12,594 nt of DNA, taken from JAZDLC01 sp043802345. Lineage in GTDB: Bacteria; Planctomycetota; B15-G4; JADJEK01. Made by a program: the position numbers and the translations under genes. The notes beneath the pieces are model-generated. The model saw nothing but the letters and a program-made list of their open reading frames with translations, made no database searches and was not told the DNA's origin. The stretch's first letter is position 1; the number at the start of each line of letters is the position of its first letter. Where the stretch lies: contig JAZDLC010000220.1 in assembly GCA_043802345.1 (NCBI GenBank), forward strand, positions 1-12,594, in the 5' to 3' direction. Shown piece by piece: positions 1 to 6,568 of the stretch.

Positions 1-312
1 GCTGGGAGTGAGGACGTGTGCGCTCCGGACGCGACGAACGGGGAGTGTCCTGCTGGCGGGGAAGGCGAGTGGTAGCGCGCGGGTGTGGGGAATGTCGGGT
101 CCAGGGAGACTCCTGATTCAGGTTGGTCCTGGCCCGCCCGGGAAGCACAACCGAGAGCTACCACATCATACGAGCGAAGACCCGGGGGGGCGGCTGGACC
201 GCTGCGCTTCTCCTGTGGGACTACTGAAGGTGGGGACGACCGATGGATGCAGTGAGGTGGTCCCTCCATGGAGGATCCGTTTCATCGGAGACTCCGTCTG
301 AGGGAGGTCTCG
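1..312. other. Intergenic stretch without a supported gene
   Basis: I see no convincing coding region on either strand. The only open frame of note (8-301, plus) has no family resemblance, no Shine-Dalgarno and a composition typical of chance frames in GC-rich DNA. The stretch holds a 12-bp perfect palindrome CCTCCATGGAGG at 263-274 and, just past the transporter stop, an imperfect hairpin at 288-311 listed separately. It may be the 3' flank of the transporter gene. Confidence 0.5.
288..311 (-). terminator. Imperfect hairpin directly after the MFS stop codon
   Basis: The plus-strand arms GAGACTCC (288-295) and GGAGGTCTC (303-311) pair with one bulged base around a 7-nt loop. The structure begins one base beyond the stop codon (313-315) of the leftward transporter gene, where a terminator would lie. 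No T-run follows in the direction of transcription, so an intrinsic terminator is uncertain; it may only protect the mRNA 3' end. Confidence 0.35.
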
Positions 313-1752
313 CTACTTCGCCGCCTCCCGCTTGTCCTTGTTGTACTTGGCAGCCTCGGCGCTCGGCAGCTCCAGCCCGCTATAGCTCTTGCCACGTTCA
401 GAGAGCCTGAGGCTGACGGCGATGAAGACCGCGACGGCAGCGAGAGCCGCAAACATCAGGATCACGGAAGTGTAGTTGTAGACTCCTGTTCCAGCCTCGA
501 TGTTCTCGGGTTTCACTCCCGGGTTCGACTTGTCCAGCGTCCAGCCGGCTAGCGGCGGCATGACCCAACAGAGCAGGTTCTGGACCCAGGCCATCAATCC
601 ATAGGCAGTACCGAGCTTCTTCTCGTCGACGATCAGCGCCACGGCCGGCCACATGGCGGCCGGGACCAGGGAGAAGGCGATTCCAGCCAGCGGTATCAGC
701 ACCAGCGGTGTGATGTTCGTCAACCCGAAGCAGAGCAGCGAGATGAGTAGGATCGAGGATCCACCCAGCATGAGCGTGGCACGCAGCCCCTTCCTGTCGA
801 CGAGCGCCCCGAACGCAATGGTACAGATGGCTGCTGCATACGGGATCATCGAGGTCAGGTCGCCGGCGTCGACCTTCTCGTACCCGTACTTGTGTGTCAG
901 CAAGTCCGCGAGGAAGTCCTGGAACGGGAAGACGACCGCGTAGAACGTGGCGCAGAGAAGGGTGATGAGGATGAACGTCTTGTTGACCAGCAGCGTCTGA
1001 ATGTCGCTGAGACGGAACTTCTCCTCGTCCGCAAGCTTCGCTGCCCCGGAAGCGGCGCCACGACGCTTGTCCTCCTGGTAGTCCATTACCGAATAGACCA
1101 GGAACAGGACCAGGCCGGAGATCATGACCAGCGCGCCGACCCAGAGAGCAGATTGGAAGTCGTACTGCTCCGCGATGCGTGGCGACACCTGCATGCCGAG
1201 TGCCGTACCGAGACGCGCCAGACCGAGATTCAGGCCGAACGCGAGAGCCAGCTCCTTCCCCATGAACCACTTGGCCAGGACCTTGTTCAGCATCACGATC
1301 TGAGTCTCGGCGCCGAGCCCGAACAGGAGTCGTCCGAGCATCATCAGCTTCACTCCCGATGAGAACTCGGGCAGGAGCCAGTTCACCAGACCATTGTCTA
1401 CCAGGCCGTGACCCAAGCCGCCGTTGCGGAACGTGTCAGTGACGGCGTAGGCAGTGACGATCCCGCCCAGCGCGCACATGGCCGTGGAGACGATGCCTGT
1501 CTTCCGAATGCCGAACCTGTCGACGAGGATCCCGCCCAGGAGGACCATGAACACCCATACATTGGGGAAGCTGTACGAATTTCGAACCCAGCCCCACGCC
1601 TCGGAGTCGGCGACCAGCTCCGTCTGGAAAGTCCCCTTGAGCGTCGAGAAGCAGTCGTACAAGTAGTAGTTGGAGAAGATGACGAGGCTCATCAACCCCA
1701 GGACGATCCAGCGAATCGCGCCGCGACCCTGGGTGGCAGGCTGATCGTTCAA
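313..1752 (-). CDS. MFS transporter, MFSD1-like
   Basis: A 479-residue polytopic inner-membrane protein of the major facilitator superfamily, with about twelve hydrophobic segments and the usual length for the family. Helix 1 contains a SNYYLYD stretch resembling the GxYYCYD signature I associate with MFSD1-type carriers, and residues 73-86 carry the loop 2-3 motif GGILVDRFGIRKTG (motif A). A charged loop (about 225-250) separates the two six-helix halves, and the C-terminus is hydrophilic and lysine-rich. Vertebrate MFSD1 exports dipeptides; whether this protein does is unknown. The start is a TTG codon at 1752, six bases after a near-perfect Shine-Dalgarno AAGGAG, and no ATG fits better. 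It is transcribed divergently from the pseudopilin gene and has no obvious functional partner nearby. Family assignment is firm; substrate is not. Confidence 0.9.
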   Translation of the reverse strand: MNDQPATQGRGAIRWIVLGLMSLVIFSNYYLYDCFSTLKGTFQTELVADSEAWGWVRNSYSFPNVWVFMVLLGGILVDRFGIRKTGIVSTAMCALGGIVTAYAVTDTFRNGGLGHGLVDNGLVNWLLPEFSSGVKLMMLGRLLFGLGAETQIVMLNKVLAKWFMGKELALAFGLNLGLARLGTALGMQVSPRIAEQYDFQSALWVGALVMISGLVLFLVYSVMDYQEDKRRGAASGAAKLADEEKFRLSDIQTLLVNKTFILITLLCATFYAVVFPFQDFLADLLTHKYGYEKVDAGDLTSMIPYAAAICTIAFGALVDRKGLRATLMLGGSSILLISLLCFGLTNITPLVLIPLAGIAFSLVPAAMWPAVALIVDEKKLGTAYGLMAWVQNLLCWVMPPLAGWTLDKSNPGVKPENIEAGTGVYNYTSVILMFAALAAVAVFIAVSLRLSERGKSYSGLELPSAEAAKYNKDKREAAK

Positions 1753-1794
1753 GAGAGACTCCTTTTCGACCGGATCAAGGGAGGAGGGGGGCCC

Positions 1795-1823
1795 AGTATC
1801 GTGACCGTCGGGGTCGAGATCAA
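1795..1823 (-). promoter_or_regulatory. Candidate sigma70-like promoter for the MFS gene
   Basis: On the minus strand, TTGATC (1818-1823) and GATACT (1795-1800) are separated by exactly 17 bases; each matches its consensus hexamer at 4 of 6 positions. A transcript would begin near 1788 and give a leader of roughly 36 nt carrying the AAGGAG Shine-Dalgarno. The match is moderate and depends on a consensus that may not hold in this organism. Confidence 0.35.
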
Positions 1824-1898
1824 GCGATCGCTACGGAACTCAAGCCCGGTCACCGCAAGAGCCGATCCTAGAGAGCAGGTCGATTCCCCTTCCTGGAC

Positions 1899-2432
1899 AT
1901 GGATGAGCCGGCGATGCGCAGCAAAAACCTGACGGGCTTCGGGCTGATCGAACTGATCATCGTGGTCGCGCTTCTGGCCGCCCTGGCCGGGGTCCTGACG
2001 CCGGTTCTCAAGAACGAGATGGCCGTGAGCCGCGAGTCCGAGGCTCTGGCCAGCGCCGAGAAGATCGCCGAAGCGATCACCCGGTACATGGAAGACACCT
2101 CCCATCCACCCTGCGGCAAGAACGGGATTCCCGAGTACAGCGTGCTGCACGGAGAAGGCACGATTCCATCCGGCCTGCCGCGCGCTGCCTCCTTTCCCAT
2201 CGCCGACTTCCTCTTCGCCAATCAGACCGGCACCGAGGGCTGGCGCGGCCCCTACAGCTCCTTCGTCAAGCCCGACCCGTACGGCCGGGCCTACGTGGTC
2301 ACGGTCATCGGCTTCCAGAGCAACCGCCCCGTCTGGGTCCTCTCCGCCGGCAGAAACGGCCACATCGACACCCGGATCTTCGGCACGAAGCTCGAGGGCG
2401 ACGATATCGGAGTCATGATCTCCCAGGACTGA
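1899..2432 (+). CDS. GspG-like type II pseudopilin (prepilin N-methylation domain)
   Basis: A 177-residue protein (172 if the second ATG at 1914 is used) with a classic class III prepilin signal. A short basic leader is followed by G|FGLIELIIVVALL, cleavage being expected after the glycine, with the conserved Glu at +5 and a long hydrophobic helix. The C-terminal half carries the GspG-type pattern: WRGPY, then DPYGRAY, then a strand ending in LSAGRNGHIDT (compare the family's DPWGxPY and SxGxDG calcium-loop region). It is therefore more like a type II secretion major pseudopilin than a type IV pilin. Neither candidate ATG has a good Shine-Dalgarno, so the start is uncertain. No other secretion gene is in the window, so it looks like an orphan or accessory pseudopilin. 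It precedes the TPR lipoprotein by 170 bases on the same strand. Confidence 0.85.
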   Translation: MDEPAMRSKNLTGFGLIELIIVVALLAALAGVLTPVLKNEMAVSRESEALASAEKIAEAITRYMEDTSHPPCGKNGIPEYSVLHGEGTIPSGLPRAASFPIADFLFANQTGTEGWRGPYSSFVKPDPYGRAYVVTVIGFQSNRPVWVLSAGRNGHIDTRIFGTKLEGDDIGVMISQD

Positions 2433-2445
2433 GAGATCGCGCCGC

Positions 2446-2478
2446 ACCACTTCTCCCGGTTTCTGACCGAAAGGTGGT
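2446..2478 (+). terminator. Imperfect hairpin after the pseudopilin gene
   Basis: Two nested complementary pairs, ACCACTT/AAGGTGGT (outer, one bulge) and CGGT/ACCG (inner), can fold with a 5-nt loop about 14 bases after the stop codon. No T-run follows, so it is a weak candidate for a terminator between the pseudopilin and the TPR gene. Confidence 0.3.
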
Positions 2479-2573
2479 CCGAGCCCCGCCCCCCACCGGT
2501 TTGGAAGGCAGATCCCGTTCGCGCACGGGCAGCCGATCCATGGAATGGGTGCTGCACTATTTCCCGGACGCTC

Positions 2574-2582
2574 TGCTAGGAT
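2574..2582 (+). promoter_or_regulatory. Possible extended -10 promoter for the TPR lipoprotein
   Basis: The sequence TGCTAGGAT is an extended -10 (TGn followed by TAGGAT, 4 of 6 matches to TATAAT), 20 bases before the ATG at 2603. I see no good -35 hexamer. A start near 2589 would leave a short leader containing GAAGGTG as Shine-Dalgarno. Low confidence. Confidence 0.25.
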
Positions 2583-2602
2583 GGCCACGAGAAGGTGCGA
2601 GC

Positions 2603-4453
2603 ATGCGGATCGGATGGACTGCGCTGCGTTCACTGGGTCTGACGGCAGGAACCGCGTTTCTGCTGGCTGGGTGCGGCTTGGTCGGAGAGAAGGATGGGGA
2701 ACCCGCCGCGCCGATCACGCGGGCAACGGTGGAAGAACTCTTCCAGGACGCCTACTACGATCAGGCGCAGCAGTCAGCGGAAACCCTGCTGGCACAGGCG
2801 CGCGAACAGAGCGGGGAAGAAAGCCTGGCAGCCGCTGACGCGATGCAGCTGATTGCCGAGGCTCGGCGGCGAGGCTCGGGAACACACGATCCCGAGACTC
2901 TCGAACTGGCCGAGGGCGCGCTCAGGATCAAGGAGCGCCGACTGGGCGGCGACCACGTCGACGTGGCGGAGTGCTTGCACCAACTCGGCATGCTGCATCA
3001 ACGGCGGGGGGAGATGGAACAGGCGAGGGAGTTCCTCCGGCGGGCCTGGGCCATTCGAGAGGCCCGGCTGGGTCCGGCGGATCCCGCCGTCGCTCGAAGT
3101 CTGATGGCCTACGGCGGCCTATTGCTCACCGACACCTCCGACGAGGCGCTTGATCTCCTCGAGCGAGCCCGCGTCATCCAGGACGCAACCCTGGATCCGT
3201 CCCATCCGGATGTCGCCCTGAGGATGATGTTCGAGGCCTACATTCATCACACGCGGGGTGAGCTGGATCCTGCGCTGCGGCTGTATCAAGACGCACTCAC
3301 CATCCTGGAGCAGACTCTTCGTCCGGAACATCCCACGCTCGCCACCGTTCACCGGAGCCTCGGCCAGCTCGCCCATGACTCCTGCGACTACGCCGGAGCT
3401 CGCCCTCATCATGAGAGGGCCCTGACGATTCTCGAGTCGAACTACGGCAAAGAGAGCTGCCGCGCTGCGGAGATGCTCCGGCTGCTCGCGGCAGTGGATG
3501 CAGCCCTCGGAAACAACGATGTCGCCCGCGAGCGCTATCTGAGGGCGCTGCGGATTCTGCGCAAGGAGTACGGAGACCAGCACCTCTCCGTGGCCTGGTG
3601 CTCACTGGGTCTCGGCTACCTGATGCGTGAAGAGCGCGACCTGGGAGCCGCGCAGGAGAATTACGAACGAGCCCTCCGCTTCGTCGACGGCGGGCAGGCA
3701 CCCGAGGATTTCGTCATCGAAGCCCGGATTCACTACGGGTCGTTCCTGCAGGTTTCCGGGGATCTTGCCGGCGCAGAGGAACAGTACGAACAGGTTCGCG
3801 CGATGCTCTCGCAGGAAGGGGGCCGGCCGAACCTCGACCTCTCACGGGCGCTCTACAACCTCGGATTCATGGCGTATCAGCGGGGCGAGTTCGATCGGGC
3901 TCTCGATCTGATTCGGCAGGCGATCGAGGGGCTCGGCAGCTCCCCCGAGGCGCGCACAGCGCCTCAATACGCCCACGCGCTGATCGGGCTCGCGATGGCG
4001 GAGTTCGCCACCGGAAACCGGGAGGAGGCGCTGGAACACGCGCTCCTGGCGGAGCGCGTCTCCCGGGATCACATGAGAGCGAACAGCGCGGGGCTCGAGC
4101 GGATGCTGGCGATCACCTTCGCGTCCGTCCGGACCACCGGGCTCGATCTGGCCCTTTCGATCATCCTGGAGGACGAGGCGCCGACGGCGGCGTCCCGGCG
4201 CGCCGTCGCCCGGGAGATCATTCGCTCGAGGGGTCTGATCTTCGAGGAGATGGCGCTCCGCCACCGCGCCATGACGACCGCGTCGAGTCCACCGCTGACC
4301 TCGCGCGCGACCGCCCTGCGGGAAGCGATCACGGAACTCTCGAATCTCCTCGTGCGTGGGCCCGGAAGACATCTACCATCTTGTGAACAGGGTCACCCCC
4401 TCATAGCCATAGACGAATGGACGTCGCGACCAGCGTCCATCAGATGTGCCTGA
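2603..4453 (+). CDS. TPR-repeat lipoprotein, CHAT-type protein lacking its protease domain
   Basis: A 616-residue protein. The ATG at 2603 is chosen because it starts a lipoprotein signal peptide (basic MRIGW, hydrophobic stretch, lipobox LAGC with Cys24) and lies after GAAGGTG; the upstream ATG at 2474 would put a non-signal-like extension in front. Gly at +2 after Cys24 suggests outer-membrane sorting. Residues about 120-480 are tandem kinesin-light-chain-type TPRs of about 42 residues (e.g. LGMLHQRRGEMEQAREFLRRA, ending DPAVA or HPDVA). Residues 541-586 (SRGLIFEEMALRHR, later LSNLLVRGP) resemble the segment that leads into the CHAT peptidase domain in bacterial TPR-CHAT proteins, but no CHAT domain follows. 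After LVRGP (codon ccc at 4361-4363) the frame turns anomalous; skipping one G at 4364-4365 yields EDIYHLVNRVTPS and a stop at 4404-4406. The annotated frame overlaps the next gene by 37 bases. It is probably a truncated, possibly frameshifted scaffold protein. Confidence 0.8.
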   Translation: MRIGWTALRSLGLTAGTAFLLAGCGLVGEKDGEPAAPITRATVEELFQDAYYDQAQQSAETLLAQAREQSGEESLAAADAMQLIAEARRRGSGTHDPETLELAEGALRIKERRLGGDHVDVAECLHQLGMLHQRRGEMEQAREFLRRAWAIREARLGPADPAVARSLMAYGGLLLTDTSDEALDLLERARVIQDATLDPSHPDVALRMMFEAYIHHTRGELDPALRLYQDALTILEQTLRPEHPTLATVHRSLGQLAHDSCDYAGARPHHERALTILESNYGKESCRAAEMLRLLAAVDAALGNNDVARERYLRALRILRKEYGDQHLSVAWCSLGLGYLMREERDLGAAQENYERALRFVDGGQAPEDFVIEARIHYGSFLQVSGDLAGAEEQYEQVRAMLSQEGGRPNLDLSRALYNLGFMAYQRGEFDRALDLIRQAIEGLGSSPEARTAPQYAHALIGLAMAEFATGNREEALEHALLAERVSRDHMRANSAGLERMLAITFASVRTTGLDLALSIILEDEAPTAASRRAVAREIIRSRGLIFEEMALRHRAMTTASSPPLTSRATALREAITELSNLLVRGPGRHLPSCEQGHPLIAIDEWTSRPASIRCA

Positions 4454-5403
4454 GCAATCGGCACCTGAATCTCATCCTGCTCTCCACCGAGGCCTGCAAC
4501 CTCCGCTGCACCTACTGCTTCGAGAAGTTCGCCCGCGGCCGCATGGAGCCCAGGATCGTTCAGGGCGTGAAATGCCTGCTGGATCGGAGGCGGCAAGACC
4601 TCGAGATCCTCAACCTCTCCTGGTTCGGCGGTGAGCCGCTGCTGGCCATGGACGTCGTGCGCGAGATCAGCACGCATGCAATGGCTCTCTTCGGCGGCCG
4701 CGAGGGAGTCCATTTCAGCTCCAACATGACGACCAACGCCATGCTCCTCTCGCGAACACGGTTCGAGGAACTGCTCGGGCTGGGCGTCAAGGCGTTCTAC
4801 ATCACCTTCGATGGCCCGCGGGAATCACACGACGCGAAGCGGATGCTCCCGAACGGACAGGGAGCGTTCGACACGATCTGGGACAACGTCCTGGCCTTGC
4901 GGGAGGTGGAAGGCGACTTCGAGATCGTCTTGAGGCTGCACGTGGACGCAGAGAACCAAGAGTCGATGGCGCCTTTTATCGAGACCTGCAAGGCGACCTT
5001 TGGCCAGGATCCCCGCTTCAACTTGTGCGTGCAGATGATCAAGCGGCTGGGAGGCGCCCAGGATCAGCTTCTACCCGTTCTCGAACGCAATGAAGCCTCT
5101 TCCATCATCGCACGGCTGCGCTGCCTGGCCAACCCGGATCAGGTCGCGTCCTCGAAACCGGAGCTATCGATCTGCTACGCGTCCTGGGCCAACTCCTTCA
5201 TCATTCGCGCCGACGGCTCGATCAACAAGTGCAGCGTGGCCGTCGATCATCCGAACAACAGCGTGGGCCGCCTGGAGGCGGACGGGAGAATGAAACTGGA
5301 TTCCACAATGATCGCGAAGTGGATGCGCGGCATCTTCTCCGGCAAGCCGGAGGAACTGGAGTGCCCGATGCTCGGACTGGCGGACACCCGAAAGAGCGGG
5401 TGA
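4417..5403 (+). CDS. Radical SAM protein with short SPASM-like C-terminus
   Basis: A 328-residue protein. The radical SAM signature CxxxCxxC is at Cys27, Cys31 and Cys34 (TEACNLRCTYCFE), ligating the [4Fe-4S] that cleaves S-adenosylmethionine. FGGEPLL (70-76) is the glycine-rich SAM-binding motif, and YITFDGPRESHD (128-139) is typical of peptide-modifying family members. The C-terminal part has Cys253, an RADGSINKC segment (Cys272) and a terminal CP (Cys316), matching the first half of a SPASM domain. A full SPASM domain has more cysteines, so at most one auxiliary cluster, perhaps incomplete, is expected. Enzymes of this kind usually modify a small ribosomal peptide (RiPP maturation); no precursor peptide is evident nearby. 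No Shine-Dalgarno precedes either ATG (4417 or 4444), which suggests coupling to the overlapping TPR gene. Family firm, reaction unknown. Confidence 0.88.
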   Translation: MDVATSVHQMCLSNRHLNLILLSTEACNLRCTYCFEKFARGRMEPRIVQGVKCLLDRRRQDLEILNLSWFGGEPLLAMDVVREISTHAMALFGGREGVHFSSNMTTNAMLLSRTRFEELLGLGVKAFYITFDGPRESHDAKRMLPNGQGAFDTIWDNVLALREVEGDFEIVLRLHVDAENQESMAPFIETCKATFGQDPRFNLCVQMIKRLGGAQDQLLPVLERNEASSIIARLRCLANPDQVASSKPELSICYASWANSFIIRADGSINKCSVAVDHPNNSVGRLEADGRMKLDSTMIAKWMRGIFSGKPEELECPMLGLADTRKSG

Positions 5404-5426
5404 CGCCTTCCCGGATCTCCCGCTCT
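5393..5426 (+). repeat. 8-bp inverted repeat across the radical SAM stop codon
   Basis: AGAGCGGG (5393-5400) and CCCGCTCT (5419-5426) are perfectly complementary with an 18-nt loop that contains the radical SAM stop codon. No T-run follows. It could shape the intergenic mRNA or act as a weak terminator before the receiver gene 89 bases on; chance is also possible. Confidence 0.35.
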
Positions 5427-5514
5427 CATGGAATCACGATCATTCAATGGTTTGGTTTCCGGAATACCGGACCGCCGTGCTCCAATGGCTGCGAACAGAT
5501 TCAGGAGAGATTCC

Positions 5515-5979
5515 ATGAGCGACCCAGGTGAGATCAATGCGGAGCCGGCAGGCATGAGCAGTCGGCTCCGGGCATATCGAATCCTGGTGGTAGACGACGA
5601 AGAAGACATCCGGGATTACATCACCGCGGTGCTACAGGACGCCGGTGCCGAGGTCATGGAAGCCTGCGATGGAAACGAGGCCGTGGAGCAGGCCAGAAAA
5701 CACAAGCCCGACCTGATCACTCTGGACCTATCCATGCCGGGGAAGGACGGCGTCGAGGCGTTCAATGAGCTCCGCCGGACGACGGAACTCTCCCAGACTC
5801 CCATCTGCATCATTACCGGCCACCCGGAGTTCCGGAGCGTCATCTACAACCGCCCTCTGACGCCACCGGAAGGGTATTTGAACAAGCCAGTGACCGCTGA
5901 AGAGGTGGTCGAGACGATCAGCCGAATCCTCGGGCTGCGGGAGAAGAGGGCCGCCAGATCGAATCAGAAACCGCCGTAG
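5515..5979 (+). CDS. Stand-alone response-regulator receiver protein
   Basis: A 154-residue protein with a single CheY-like receiver domain (about residues 20-140) and no output domain. The phosphorylation site is Asp71 (TLDLSMPG), with acidic pocket Asp27/Asp28 in LVVDDEED, switch Thr101 and Lys124 in LNKP. The start at 5515 follows CAGGAGAG with proper spacing; an in-frame ATG at 5428 has no such site. A short N-terminal extension (about 20 residues) precedes the domain, and the C-terminus is basic. By hand alignment roughly 77 of about 120 residues are identical to the receiver fused to the iron-sulfur protein at 8085-9863, including TGHPEFR and PPEGYLNKPV, so the two are recent paralogues. 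It converges on the receiver gene at 5987-6544, 7 bases apart. It probably takes phosphate from the kinase at 6569-7999 (inference). Confidence 0.92.
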   Translation: MSDPGEINAEPAGMSSRLRAYRILVVDDEEDIRDYITAVLQDAGAEVMEACDGNEAVEQARKHKPDLITLDLSMPGKDGVEAFNELRRTTELSQTPICIITGHPEFRSVIYNRPLTPPEGYLNKPVTAEEVVETISRILGLREKRAARSNQKPP

Positions 5980-5986
5980 CGGGACG

Positions 5987-6544
5987 TCACTCCTGCTCCA
6001 GTTCCAACTGCCCCTGCCGTTCCCTGGGGACTCTCGCCTCCCCCCCCGGGAACTCCCCGGGTGCTCCTGACCCAGTCGCCCCCCCTGAGCCACCGGTGGC
6101 TCGCGTCCCCTCATCCGATTCGTCCGGCTCCTCGTTCCCGATCGCCCCCCTATCCGGGCCCGTGAGTATGCGCAACACTGCAAGGAGTGTCGCCCGGTCG
6201 ACAGGCTTCCCCAGTGTCCCGTCAGGACCACGAACACCGAGACAAGAGCCCAGATACGACTGGCAATCGTCCTCGAGGATCTTGTCGTTTCCGGTGATGA
6301 CGACCAGTGGGATGTCACACCAGCGCGGATCCTGCCTGATGGTCACCAGCAGGTCCAATCCTGACCGGCCGGGCATCAGGACGTCGATCAGAATCGCGTC
6401 CGGATGGAACTCCTCGATCTTCGACAGCGCCACGGTCGCGTTTTCCGCGGAGGCCATCTCGTACCCCTCATCCCCCAGAAAGGACGTCATGTACTCGGTG
6501 ACGTCAGGATCGTCATCCACAACCAGAATTCTAGGTGTCACCAT
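5987..6544 (-). CDS. Receiver-domain protein with low-complexity tail
   Basis: A 185-residue protein whose first 130 residues form a receiver domain: acidic pocket Asp10-Asp12 (VVDDDPD), phosphoacceptor Asp54 (ILIDVLMPG), Thr84 and Lys113 (GKP). It is the last gene of the leftward operon, 24 bases after the kinase stop, so it is a likely partner of that kinase. Three cysteines (76, 94, 101) lie in the receiver, near the switch and alpha4 region. Residues about 135-185 are a disordered tail rich in Gly, Glu, Pro and Arg, ending LELEQE, with no output fold I recognise. The DNA of the tail contains runs of eight (6040-6047), seven (6079-6085) and six (6145-6150) C on the plus strand, so a sequencing or slippage frameshift could alter the C-terminus. 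The Shine-Dalgarno is weak, consistent with coupling to the kinase gene. Confidence 0.9.
   Translation of the reverse strand: MVTPRILVVDDDPDVTEYMTSFLGDEGYEMASAENATVALSKIEEFHPDAILIDVLMPGRSGLDLLVTIRQDPRWCDIPLVVITGNDKILEDDCQSYLGSCLGVRGPDGTLGKPVDRATLLAVLRILTGPDRGAIGNEEPDESDEGTRATGGSGGATGSGAPGEFPGGEARVPRERQGQLELEQE
6087..6102. repeat. 16-bp perfect palindrome in the receiver tail
   Basis: GAGCCACCGGTGGCTC is a perfect palindrome lying inside the low-complexity tail of the leftward receiver gene. It could be a protein-binding site or part of an mRNA structure near the operon's 3' end, but Gly-Ser-Gly coding in GC-rich DNA can also produce it. Confidence 0.4.
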
Positions 6545-6568
6545 GGTCCAGGACTCTTTCGCGCGCTG

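Noticed and set aside
8..301. 97-codon open frame at the left edge
   Set aside because: No recognisable domain, no ribosome-binding site and irregular composition; treated as non-coding.
1306..1317. 12-bp palindrome CTCGGCGCCGAG within the transporter gene
   Set aside because: GC-only short palindromes in coding DNA of this composition are expected by chance; no positional context supports a role.
1749..2633. 294-codon open frame on the minus strand across the pseudopilin
   Set aside because: It is opposite a clear prepilin-type protein, is low-complexity in Gly/Ala/Asp, and has no Shine-Dalgarno.
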